From contig QXVZ01000597.1 in assembly GCA_008931825.1 (NCBI GenBank), positions 1 through 64,000 on the forward strand: DNA of 64,000 bases, given 5' to 3'. The DNA comes from Phallusia fumigata. Its lineage: Eukaryota; Chordata; Ascidiacea; Phlebobranchia; Ascidiidae. Below are positions 1 to 11,832 of the stretch, one piece after another. The position numbers and the translations under genes were made by a program. The notes beneath the pieces were generated by a model. It had not been told where the DNA came from. It worked only from the letters and a program-made list of their open reading frames with translations, and did not search any database. Within the stretch, counting starts at the first letter, position 1; every line of letters starts with the position of its first letter.

Positions 1-972
1 GCTGTTTTGTTCAGCACCCGGGTCTTGGTAACGGAAATATATATATACATATTTATATATATATCATTTTGGGTTTACCAGGGAATATTTTTCAAAGATT
101 TTTTTGGTACCCTGATGAAACTTATTTTCAACGTTTTATGTTCTGATTTTATACACAATAAACACAAAATTCTGGTAACAATTCGAAATGAGCAATCTGA
201 CACCATTTCACATTGTGTTACCACTGCAAAAAAGTGGTGTAAAACACAGTAGCCACCAGTCTAACCCAGCCTTGTGCAACCCAATTCCCAACTAAGCCTT
301 GGTGCATAGGATTACAGGATGTCACCCGTAATATGACAAGGCCTTCTGGGCCACAGATGTGTTTTGTGAGAGCGCCAAAAACGTGTCTTCAGTTTAGTAA
401 AGGTTGCTTGAGCGTTTTCTGACAACAACAAATTGAAAATATTAAAGGTTCCAGGAAAGTCCAGCACCATAAGATGAGGGCAAGTCACCACATGTATAAC
501 AGGAACGCAGCAACCTAAAGTGTCCATGATGTGACGCTTAACTTGCAACACGACATCACCCCGTGTTCCCAAGATGGCTGCGCACTCGCCATATATCTTT
601 GTAGGCTGCTTTTAAGCTTGTGAACTGTTGGTTCTTGAATCCCTATTTTTTATTCTATTTGAATGCTTCTGTTTTGACTGACGCGAGTTGGGAATGCATA
701 CTATTGAATGGGATAAGACAATGATTTCATGTTTTTGCTGGCCCCTTTATAAGTCCATGATGGGTCAGTTTTTTTCATCGCAACTTGTGACAGTCTCCAT
801 GCGGCTCAGGTGTTGGATCCACAGACACAAAAAGGTTGTCTACTTTTTTTCTGGATCGTTCCCTGCTACAGAATAAGCACCTGGAATATAGAACGCCGAA
901 ATAGTTTGGGTTTCATCGGAAATCCACAAACACTTGGTAGATTGGGGTTCAGGGTTTTGTTCTATCTTGCAG
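1..972. other. 5' flank of the GT31 gene, no supported coding exon
   Basis: No convincing exon is visible before 973. A TA-rich microsatellite lies at about 37-66. The frame of the first supported GT31 exon is closed by a stop at 938, so the upstream exon, which should carry the cytoplasmic tail and signal anchor, is either one I could not recognise here or lies outside the window. A 13-base match to the first part of the Ciona spliced leader is at 652-664. Confidence 0.5.
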
Positions 973-3900
973 AGCTTCAATTCACGAGAACGACACGGTT
1001 CTATCATCGAAAGGCAACATTTCCATTATTCAACCAACTACAACAACAACCACAACAACAACGACAACCACAATATCAACAACAACAGAGTTAAAGAAAG
1101 ACTCAAAGAGCTACATGGAAAATGCGACGTTACGACCAGAAGCCACGTACGTCATCGAACCACGTGACCTCGTAGATGACTATCAAATGTCAGACAACGA
1201 CTTCAAGTGTCGGCACTACGAACCAGGAAAAATATTCGGTAAGTTTTTACTTCTAGCACTTTGCGAAGGAAAATTCATTTGGAATAGAGTTAACCTTCAC
1301 AAATCAGTTTTTGACTGGTGGTTAAGTTTTCTCAAATTTTTTTCGATGCGACACTTTCGAAAAGTTGGTTGAACTTTCGACACACCAGCGTTAGGAATTT
1401 AGTATAGATGTTTTTTGGCAAAGTTGTATTTATTAATGAAAAAACGTTTTAGCTTGCGACAAACATTTTGAAAACCACAGGTTTTGGGTGTAAAAACTCT
1501 CAAAAACAAAACAACTGACAAATCTATTCTAGAGCCTTTTTTTCAAAGGCGCCACCGCTACACGGAGGATAAGAAAAGTTTTGTACAAACGTCTGAAAAA
1601 TAGTTACGCTCCGCATTAGTTCATTGGCAGTTGTATTTCCAGTAACGCTACGGCAAACTTGTCACATGACATATCTTGTCAGTTCGGTTAAAGGAGGTTT
1701 GTGGCAATTGTTCCATTCTCGTAACGTGGAACTATAAATCCGGTTCGTACTGGTCAACAATAGGGCCCCAAGCCTTTTTGTAGCTAACCCAACCCACTGG
1801 TTTCATCCCGTTGTGTGTTTTGTTCTGATCTCGCATTGCTTGACCAACCACGCGTACTTTTGGTGCTTAGAAAACAATCAAGCGTAACTTTCCCGATCTG
1901 TCTCAGTCAGGAGCCGGTGATAGCGGGCGTCATACGTCATCGCCTGCTGACTGGTAATCCAACATAGAGATCAGTGCCGTTTTTGTGAAGCTATTTCGGA
2001 AGCTGTGATAGGTTCGGTAATTGTTCCTGACATATTACGTTAAGGCATAACGTATTTATGACGATATGACGTCGAATATTGTGGCCAGGTGGGCTCCTGT
2101 TTAGGAGATATTTGGGTTTGAAGCATCCCCAATAATAATATTAAACAATAATAATATTTCCGAAAACCAAAAAATAAAAAAAATGAAGCTTAGATTCTGT
2201 TTAAATAAGGAACTGATGATGCTGATTTAGGCGAAACATATTATCCTCATGTTTGATTCCGACTGATTCTGTCGGTATTAGAGACTGTTCTCTCAAATTT
2301 CGAGATTATCAATAATTTGTCCAGTAATCGTTGGTACACGACGGCTGCTGGAGGTTTAGATATTGCTTTCCCCGAATATTCTCAACAGAAACTTAGGTTT
2401 CAGAAATTGGTTTAACGCCGCCCCTGTTTTCCGGTTATTGTGTGCGTAGAAGTTTGCGGGAACTTGACGTGTTGTTTCGCCTCACCGGTTTCCTATTGTC
2501 GCTAAATATGTCGGTGCAGTGAATTGACCAGGGGCCTCTCTTGCGTTGAGAAAACTTCGCCGGACATTCCACNACATAGGATCAGTGCCTTTTTTTGAAG
2601 CTATTTTGGAAGCTGCGATAGGCTCGGTAATTGCTCCTGACATATTACGTCAATGCATAACGTAATTATGACGATATGACGTCGAATATTGTGGCCAGGT
2701 GGGCTCCTGTTTAGGAGATATTTGGGTTTAAAGCATCCCCAATATTAAATAATAATAATATTTCCGAAAACCAAAAGTAAATAAAGCTTAGATTCTGTTT
2801 AAATAAGAAATTGACGATGCTGATTTAGGCGAAACATATATTCCTCAGGTTTGATTCCAACTGATTCTGTCGGTATTATAAACTGTTCTCTCAAATTTCG
2901 AGATTATCAAAAATTTGTCCAGTGATCGTTGGTACACGACGGCTGCTGGAGGTTTAGATATTGCTTTCCCAGAATATTCTCAACAGAAACTTAGGTTTCA
3001 GAAATTGGTTTAACGCCGCCCCTGTTTTCCGGTTATTGTGTGCGTAGAAGTTTGCGGGAACTTGACGTGTTGTTTCGCCTCACCGGCTTCCTATTGTCGC
3101 TAAATATGTCGGTGCAGTGAATTGACCAGGGGCCTCTCTTGCGTTGAGAAAACTTCGCCGGACATTCCACGTTAACAGTTTTGTGACAAACACACAAAAA
3201 CTCTGATTACATTGGCTCAAAGTTGGTGACAATTTAATGGTGTGAAATGCAAAAAGTGTCATGTGCCTAATAACACTTCTGTTTTACTGAAACCGTTCGC
3301 AGATATATGAACATATGGCTTCAAAATACCTAAACACTGGGTCATTACATCACTAAATATCATCAAACATTTTGTCTTACAGCAGTTGGCTTGTGAAACG
3401 CTCTATTGCATGTCTATTATCATTTAGTGTGACATCTAGCAACCAGTAGCCTCAACTTTCCGAGGTTGATGCGTGCAGCAGGGCGTTATGCCGAAATTCT
3501 ATTGTATATTATTACAATCGGTAAGCCCGCTACGTTACGAAACTGATGGGGGTTCGTTGTTTGTGACCTGTAAGGTTTTGCTGGGTTCATTCATGCTTGC
3601 AATCCTGTCTAAACCATTCCGAGCTAAATGATGTTCAAATATATAGCGGTTTAATGGTTGGTGTACCTTCACCTACATGAATATCGACAAGGCATTACCG
3701 GAAAACGACCAGTATATGATGATAATGAGTAAACACGAACTCATCATCGTCATCACTACTAACTAACCTTCGCGTCACAGCTAGCATCATCGCGAAATAA
3801 TCACCACTTCCACACCAACACAAATGAGAGCAGCACTGACAACAAAGTGATTGTTGCTCTAGTTTATGTTTATGACGGAACGAGCTTCCGAAGGGGGTTT

Positions 3901-6900
3901 GTTGATCGTTGATATTATATTTGGGACAACAAAAAACATAAAATTACCTCATCTAAGGCTTATACTTCTGCTGTTTTCAATATGTGGCATTAACAGCATT
4001 TAGTCAAAAAACGAGTTGTAATAAAATGTTAAGAAAAGTAGAAATCCAATGTAATGCAGATAATAAAATATATATCCGTTGTAAAATTGGGAACTGTATG
4101 TCTGGAAAATATCATTTAGGAGGCCATAGTGTATCAGAAATGGCTGTTTGGAGAAAAGCTCCATCCTAGTTTTCACCACATAAGAAAGTGTCAGATTGCA
4201 CAGCCTCTAAACCTACACCATCCTCTGTTTTTTCCTGCACCACACGCCCACCAGCCTTATGCATATGCTTCTGTTGTAACTCGATTTTACTCAAAAGCCA
4301 TTACGACAATTGCACTGGTATATGCCATGTGCAAGACGCATACTTGTCATTTTAAAGTTGCGCAACTTTCAAACATTCGTCCTTGAACATTTACAGCACA
4401 ACAGTGCACAAATTGGAGTGCTTAGAAACCTCGTGGCTCAGCACATTGCTCTAAAACAACAATCAAAAACTTAACTTGATCTGACAGAATGTACGACACT
4501 TTATCTTGTGAAGTTTCAAACAGTATCTCGCAATTAAATATCCACGATTTATTGCAAATGCATCACATCAGTCCTACACGAATGCCAAGCAAAATGAAAA
4601 CAGTTTCCAAGTGCAAATTCAAACGTATGAAACAACACTAAGCGTTGATTTATTACGTTTTTGTCAATTACGCGATGAACATGTGACTTTTAAAAATGCT
4701 TAGGTTATTACTTCGACAAGAACGTTTTTTCAACCAGCGCCAACTGCTTTATACCCCAGTTCACCTATTGATTGACAGACAGGAAAACGTAAAATTGAAT
4801 AAACTGCAGTATTTATCGGAGTTAATAATATAAAACAACATGGTCCAACTGCAGGCTGCGGGCCGATTGTGACCTGCGAGTTCAATTTTTGACCCGCAAA
4901 TTGTAACTCGGCATTATTAGTCGGATAACTACGGACTTGTTTTTCATATCATTGTAAAGAATGAACGACACAAAAGGTTGTAAATAACCCTTTGTTTTGC
5001 AATACTAAGTTATTGTTATGTTTAACAAAAGGTTGTTTACTATCAAAATGGCCCCGACAAAATAAAGTTGGTCCCCACTGATGTAGGTTTTTATGTGTAG
5101 CATTTCATAGTTGTTTCGACAGAAACGGAATTTTTGACCGGTAAGCATAGTCCGCATTTCGTAGAGGTAATTTGATAATTACGAATGTAGACGAGGCGGA
5201 GAAAATGGAGGTGAAGAAGAATGGTAAATACCATTCAGGTCACGTTGAACGTCTTCCACAAAATGCGTTACGGTCTGTGGAACATTGGTCTTTCAAACTT
5301 ATGTATAGTATTTAAAGCACGTGAAAAGCTGAGAAGTTCACACCCTGCCAACGTTACCATTTTACAGGGAACTGTAACAAAGTACTCCTTTGAGGACTAA
5401 AATTCCACCTCGATAAACCAACTGATATAAATCAACCGGGGCCATTAAGCATTTCGACCCAACATGCAAATGATTAATATAAGCTTAGGGCTGCGATCAA
5501 TTCTTCTTTCGGTTAATTGCCCACGTTATGTTGTGATTAATAACCAAGTAAGCAGAAAAATCGACCTGTGGCTGTAACGCGGTACTTCCTCTCCACGGGA
5601 AGGTGACGTATCAGCATTAAGTTGACGCTTGGGCAAAATTGTTTTGGAAAAAATAAAAAACAGACAAAATTTTCATGTGAAATTTGTATGTGAAGGTCTG
5701 TATAGTAGTTTGTAACTTATAATCTGTTTTGTTCTAAAACCATCATTCATTATTGGAACGTTGAAACTTTACATGACTTTAAGTAGGTCGCGTGGATACA
5801 ACCTTCTGTTTAAACTGTAAACATGAAGACCACATCATCTAAAGAGTATCTTAGTTTAAATGATCTTTCGAAAATTTCAGTTTTGTTGTGGCAAATTGAC
5901 ATAATAAACAATTCATTTCTGCAAATGAAAACTTATTTTTTGATCTTTCAAGGTCTGCGTCTTGTGGTCTTTGTGTTTTTAGTTTTATTAACTCTAACAG
6001 TATGACATCAATGCTTGCGAGCCCAATCAGAAGGAAAAAGCGGAAACTATTGCTTGTAATCAGTTTGCTGAGTATGAAACAAAACCATCAATCAATAGTG
6101 GTTCACCAGCATCAAAGCAACATAAGAAACTCCTATGTCAACTTGTAAAAAAACTAAATTCACATCGATGACAAACGAGAATTAACCTACAAGCTTTGGT
6201 TGGTTATATTCAAATGATGAACGGTGAACTCTAGGTCACAGATTTTAAACTACATGCAAGCAGAGATGACTAGCACCACGTAAAAGCATATCAACACAGA
6301 CGTGCTTTCCTGTTGCTAAGGTTATAGTTAGTTCCGGCGTCGTGTTTAGAAGTTAAATTACCTGCGGGCCATGAGTTTATGTGATATTTTGAATTGTCAG
6401 ATACAAAAGAATAATTGAATATAAATGGTACAGTATTTGAATTTATTATTTAACAAACTACACAACTTGAGGAGTGCCCCATAACTAATCCGCAATCAAA
6501 AACCGCTTTTGTTTTTTGTCTAATGACAGCTTTTTGATTGTGTTTACGACATTTTCAGGATTACGGAAAAGATACTTTGGTTTTATGCTATATAAACTGA
6601 AAGACAATGCATATAAACCACGTTAAATATCCTCAAGAAGCAATTGATTTGATTTTACAACCAAGTAAGCGTTGTTTAAATGAAACCCTTCCATGAACGT
6701 TCACTTGCTTTGCCTTGAGTTAAAAACTTCTAACAGAAAAACTCAAACAGAATTAATTTCCTTTTACTGTGTAATATTACAAATTAAAACCCGCCTTCGT
6801 CTTTGTAACATGCGAGTCGGTGGGGTTTGAATAAATAATGAAGAAACATTGTTTATTCATTAGTTTGAACCTAAAAAGATCATCAAGAAAGCCAATCTTA

Positions 6901-9900
6901 CATTCTAAAGGCAGTTTTGACATGTGCTTGGTGTATATATAGAAGAGTCTGACGTCACGTATCTTATTACCTTCAAGACCATGTGTTCAGCAGATACCGT
7001 CGAGTTATACATCTAGTCGCTGTCATCATCTCAGTGCGTAACGTTTTTACTGTATGTATAATGCACTGATGATGACAACAACGATTGTTGAAACTTGCGG
7101 TGCAATGTATTCATCGCATACAAGTTCTCTGGTAGTTATGTTTTTAATTTATCAGTATTTAAATTGAAAACATTTTTGTTACATTGCCGCTACACACAAA
7201 ATGTTCCTAATCGTTTGCGCAAGAAGTCTGACCACAAGATAAAAAACCAGCACGTTTATTTGCGGACATCTCAATAGTTGGAAAAAGCAACGATTGAAGT
7301 TTTGTGCGGTCGGATTTTTTCCATTGATTCAACCACAGACCGCTGGCATTGGAAGTTTTATTCATGGCATGACGTCATCGTAGCGGATGTCTGTCATTAA
7401 CCGTAATGCGACGAAATAGGTTTTTTCATGCTTGCGTGAAATATACTTAGCCTGTTGTGTTAGGTATGGAACCAAATAAAACGCTTGAGTTTTACCAGAC
7501 ACGCGATTCAATTGAAACCGCCATTACAACAAGGCTGATAACAAAATACAAACAAGAGCACAGTTGCAAAACAACTAAGTTTGTGATGTCACATTACAAC
7601 ACCACGGCTGTAGGAAGACAAAACAAGCGTCTGTGAATTGGGTCCCGACATAATACAAGGCTTTGGCTGTGCTTAAATATCCAGCCTACAACAGATGGTT
7701 TTAATCAGTTTTGGGGTCAGATTCGAAGTATTGTATCTTGAAAAGCGCTTTTTGTCTTGCAATATTAACCTGTGGGGCTCAGGTGATTTAAACAGCAGCT
7801 GTGAGACTTCATGGCCAACTGTAACACGACAAAATCCCCACATAAGGCTTCAAGCGCACGTCGACGCCAAGCCTATCACGAATACAAAGTTGGGCATTTA
7901 CCACATAAACTTTGATCACAACAACATGCAAATATCATTTATACTGGGGACTTCGTTATCATGAACAAACAAACAAACCAAACCACAGGGTGGAGTTATA
8001 TTGCTAAAATTAAACTTTGCGAATTCGGTTATTTTTAGGTTGTATTGGATCATTGCCGAATCGCTTTAGTCTTTTAGAAACAAACCGGTTCTGCGAGAAT
8101 TTCGCCACCAAGGAAATGTCATCACATTTACTTTTTCCAAATTTGATCCACAAGACAGTACAGGGAGAATTGATAGCTACAAGCGATGTCAAAAAACATG
8201 ATTGAAAAGGAAACAAATGTCTGTTGGAAACCCCAGTAGCACAAAAACCCCGCAATATTTTGCATAATATGCTTCTAGGTGAATACAACAGTCGAAACAA
8301 TTTTGCGCTGTTTGCCAAAATGTGAACCAATATCTTTTCCAACCATACCATTGACTGTTGGTTTAGATCGTTGTAGTTTTGTCAACAAACTGTCAGTTTT
8401 CAACAGCCGCAAACTTAGAAAAAAACGCATGAACTTTAAACTATCTTTGGCTGTACCTCCTATAACATAAACATATCAACCTCCTCACCTCGAGGCAAAC
8501 AGCATCTATTAGGGCAATTCCCCCGAACCGGTTTGACGAACAAACCGCTTAAAAAGTGTCTTTTCCTGAGTTAGGCCGGTGAAGGTTGCTGTGCTGTGGG
8601 TCGCATGTTGCGGCTACCGAATCCTATGACAATTAGAAACGTGAAAATTAGGCGAGTGACCAAATTAAGAATCAATTAAGGCAATGGGGTCACAAAAGCT
8701 CGACATGGAAGCTCGCGCGGGGTTCCAGAAAAGGCAAAACCAGATTTTCGCAAAGTATAAGAATTTTAAAAAAGTCAAAACATAAAGGCGGAATTAGGGC
8801 AGTGGCTTCCAACCTTTTTTCACACATTTTCCGCTTTATTTAGAACATTTCGTTCCTCTTCTACTAGACAAGAAATGATATAAAGTAACGTAAAAGGTTT
8901 GGAACCACTGGTCACCTACAAAGGAATACTGAACTTATCATGAACAACTTAACTAAAATGTATAAATTCTTTCTCTTAAATCATAAAATTTCTACCTGGG
9001 AAAGAATTTCTTCAGAGTTGTGAACCACCGAATTAAAAGATTGTTTTCATATTTTCAATTTATCAGAGCCACGTTGGACAATGGTGATTTTCGTTAAGTC
9101 GAAAGCGTCCAACTTCGATCGCCGAAAAGTGATTCGAAGCACGTGGGGAAAATACAAGGCGATCGAAAACGTGCGGCTGGAAAAAGTTTTTGTTCTCGGG
9201 AAAGTGGACGAAACTGAAACACAAGCGAAGATCGCGACGGAGAATCAAACCAACGGAGATATTCTGCAATACACAGGACCAGACGATTACAGGTGATCAA
9301 CAAAACTGTTCCATGCGAACAGCAGCGAAAAATTTGAAAAAAAAACGAAAACTTCGCGGGGACCGAATGTTTCATAGGGCAACAGATTTTTCCAGTGACC
9401 AAGCGTTCGGTGTTGCTCTAAATATTTCAGTTAATCCTTTGTTTAGTTTTAGATTGAAGTTGGGACAAAAGTAAAAAAGTACCTGTGCTTTATATAGCGG
9501 AAAGCCAAATTACTGAATCTGTATCATGGATGTATATGCCTGTATACGAAGCCCGATTTGCACGTAAATCATACAAACAGAAAATCCTTGGTCGGGTATG
9601 AGGAAAATCGGTCTTGTCTCTACTAAATCCTCATTTTAATAAAGGTGCGGGCGCGAAGACAGTTTTGCGCACATACTCGATTCTCAACCGTTAAACTAAG
9701 TAGGGTATAACGTTTTTTGACATTTTCAGTTATTGACTTATAGCAAAGCATACGCCAAGTGTGGCAAACCGCGATAAAAGCTGAGCGTTTGCTGTATGAC
9801 TCATCGCTTTGTGCCCGTTTTGATGTCTACGTTCGTTCATTCGTAAAATCTATAAATCTTGTATATTCAGGGGGAGCAAGTACGCAGTTGCAAAGTAAAC

Positions 9901-11832
9901 ATCGCACACCGCTCAGAACCACTTTAGTTTTTTATCTCGGCTTTTTTGTGGTCAAGTGTAAATTGATACAAGACGATTTTAGTTTTTTTGCACGCTGATA
10001 GCGTGGGGTTCAAGTGAAGCAAGTGTTTGCGCACGGATTTCTCTCTTATGCAAAACTCCCGTCAAAGTCAAAGCGTTTCTGCGAAAGTTAATAAAAGTTT
10101 AGCGCATAGGTTTAAAAGTTTAGGTTTAACAGCGTCGGTCAAACAGTTACGACCGTTTAAATTTCGTGCGTTATGGATTAAGTAATTTCTCACTACAGGA
10201 GAGACAAACGCCCAAAACCGGGGGATAGTTTTGCCCGAAGAGAGTCGCCTGACACATAAGGCATGCCAAAGCGCAAAAAAGCGATTTACCGGTAAAAAAC
10301 ATGAAACCAACATATTTATTGGTGGATCCTGACAAATTGATGTGTTTTTATTGGTACCATGTGGTGGTTGTTTCTCAACAATGCCCGAACAACTTTATCT
10401 TTTTTACTGGTATCAAATTACTATCCGTGTTTAACATCAAACCAAAAACTGCGTTTGCGTCTTTTCCATTTACATGAACAACAAAGACGTGGCATGTTGT
10501 GTAATTTATTTGGGGGTTTAGCAGTTTTTTTATTGTTTTGATTTACTAGAACAAACCAGATTAAAGATTGTCTACCGGGCAAAAAAAGCTTTAGACTTTA
10601 CCAACCAGTATTATGTCGTTGAGGTAAAATCCGCAAAACAGAAATACTTTTTGCCTTGTCTGCAGTGCACATTATCATCTGCCGCAGACAGTCAACAAAC
10701 GAAGACATTTTTTTAACCAGTGCTACAGAAGCGAACAGTTCCTTTGCCCATATGATCGCATTTCAAGTATACATAAGGTCGGCGACGTCTTGCGTCAGTT
10801 TCATCAAAGAAACATCGGGACGTATCAGCCCGAAGCCAATCTAGGCATCGAAATGAATGGGAGGCCCCCAGCGTGCTAATGAATAATTAAAGACTTGATG
10901 CTGCTAATATCACAAAAACCCACACATGGTTTCGGCTACAGTGCCGTGTGCATTACGGCGCATGCGCAATGACGTCATTGCGCAACCCACACAATTACGT
11001 CGTACATTGAATGTAGAATGTAATTGTGTCAATAGTTAAACTTTCAAATCAAAACAATTCACATCTTACACAAGGGCCTTTAATTTATTCATTGAGAAAT
11101 ATTCTATTTGAATAATGTTTTGAAATGCACAAGTTTTCAACAGTTTCTTTTTGCTTAAACACAACTTGGGCCCTTGGACCTGCAATGAAAGTAACACCAG
11201 TTCTGACCTTCCCTTGCATTTCCAGGAACATGCCACTGAAGATCTCTAGCGCCATGCAGTGGGCGTCACAGAATCTCCCACAGGAGTATATCTATGCGTC
11301 GACAGATGACGACTTCTTGCTAAACTTCGCTCCCGCCCTCAAACTGATACAAGCAAAAATCGAAACGAGACAAAAGACGATGAATCTCAACCACACCGAG
11401 ACTCTCAAGAGCCTTCCCATTTTCTGCCTCTACTACAAAGGAATCAAGTCAAAACCACAACGGGATAAGGGAAACAAATATTACATTTCGGAGAAGGAGT
11501 TTGCGAATGACCTTTACCCGCCATACTGTGGTGGCGGGTTTTACACAATATCGGTAGCGATGTTACGCGAACTACACAAACTATCACGTGTCACCATCGT
11601 CCTGCCGATGGATGACGTATGGGTGACAGGTTTGTTACGTCAGAAACTCGGGCGCGGCGACACAAACATTGAAATCATAGAGCCGCCGAAACCCGTCCCG
11701 AAGAACAAAATTATTTGGAGACACATGTGGGGCGACTACGGCAAGAAGCAGAAGGACATACCGAAGATGTTGTACGACGCTTGGCGGGCCTGGGAACCTG
11801 AAGTCGCCGCAAAACCGTTTTGTATTAGGTAG
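973..11832 (+). CDS. GT31 beta-1,3-glycosyltransferase (beta-1,3-GalT/GlcNAcT-like), 5' end missing
   Basis: Exons seen: 973-1238, 9067-9293, 11226-11832 (stop TAG 11830-11832); the phases join cleanly. The product should be a type II Golgi enzyme transferring Gal or GlcNAc in beta-1,3 linkage to glycans. Exon 973-1238 encodes a stem with twelve consecutive threonines, probably O-glycosylated, and then a short cysteine-containing segment. Exon 9067-9293 carries the family's FVKS..NFDRRKVIRSTWGK start of the catalytic domain and the GDILQ motif. The last exon has the metal-binding DxD motif as YASTDDDF, then YCGGGFYTIS and MDDVWVTG, equivalents of the conserved YPPYCSGGGY and EDVYVG blocks. 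The C-terminus extends to PFCIR. Substrate specificity cannot be read from sequence. The N-terminal membrane anchor is not identified, so this is a partial model. Confidence 0.85.
1962..2572. repeat. Tandem duplication, copy 1
   Basis: This unit of about 610 bp begins near ACATAGAGATCAGTG and ends with GGACATTCCAC. It is repeated almost base for base at 2574-3171; differences are scattered substitutions and small indels, mostly in an AATAATAAT-rich patch. Nothing coding is visible. Whether this is a true tandem duplication or two haplotypes placed end to end cannot be decided from sequence alone. Confidence 0.85.
2574..3171. repeat. Tandem duplication, copy 2
   Basis: Second copy of the unit at 1962-2572, starting with ACATAGGATCAGTG and ending with GGACATTCCACGTT. 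The single ambiguous base of the window (N at 2573) sits exactly between the copies. Confidence 0.85.
7021..7145. repeat. Stem-loop dispersed repeat fragment
   Basis: Contains an imperfect inverted repeat (TGTCATCATCTCAGTGC at 7021-7037 against GCACTGATGATGACA at 7063-7077), followed by CAAGTTCTCTGGTAGTTATG at 7121-7140. The latter motif recurs at 21926-21947, and more weakly at 36318-36338, so this belongs to a dispersed family. Family name not known to me. Confidence 0.45.
8800..8910. mobile_element. hAT-like MITE
   Basis: A 111 bp element with terminal inverted repeats CAGTGGCTTCCAACCTTTT and, read from the other end, CAGTGGTTCCAAACCTTTTA. These ends match the CAGTGGTTC-CAACCTTT terminus common in hAT superfamily elements. 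I see no clear 8 bp target duplication, so it is probably old. A related one-ended copy lies at 29896-29975. Confidence 0.6.
9294..11225 (+). other. Second intron of the GT31 gene
   Basis: Bounded by the donor after GATTACAG (9293) and the acceptor CATTTCCAG ending at 11225. It holds the NRF1/CRE/C-EBP motif cluster at 10958-10986 and a 15-base spliced-leader match at 11101-11115. From an ATG at 11125 the frame is open through the acceptor into the last exon, so an internal start could give a truncated protein that keeps the DxD motif. Confidence 0.55.
10958..10986. promoter_or_regulatory. NRF1 + CRE + C/EBP motif cluster with a 20-bp palindrome
   Basis: GCGCATGCGC (10958-10967) is a palindromic NRF1 site, TGACGTCA (10970-10977) a full CRE and ATTGCGCAAC (10977-10986) a consensus C/EBP site. 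GCGCAATGACGTCATTGCGC at 10964-10983 is a perfect 20-base palindrome. A 10-base inverted repeat (ACACAATTAC / GTAATTGTGT) follows at about 10989-11030. Motif identity is seen; promoter activity is inferred. Confidence 0.55.

Larger units (their letters stand above)
1239..9066 (+). other. 7.8 kb intron of the GT31 gene
   Basis: This intron is bounded by GTAAGT at 1239 and a TATCAG acceptor ending at 9066. It contains the tandem duplication at 1962-3171, a stem-loop repeat near 7021-7145 and a hAT-like MITE at 8800-8910. A TATA-like stretch and a GACGTCAC motif occur near 6935-6960. The open frames inside are short and show no family motif; I see no nested gene. Confidence 0.6.

Noticed and set aside
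7063-7095. Hammerhead ribozyme core (CTGATGA followed by GAAAC)
   Set aside because: The bases between the two motifs do not form a stem II directly joined to both, and stems I and III are not evident.
8010-8351. Overlapping frames on both strands in the GT31 intron
   Set aside because: No motif, no splice signals in the right places; both frames are explained by chance low stop density.
11101-11115. Spliced-leader RNA gene
   Set aside because: The SL-like bases are not followed by a GT donor or an Sm-site-like tail, and the gene is known as a tandem array elsewhere.
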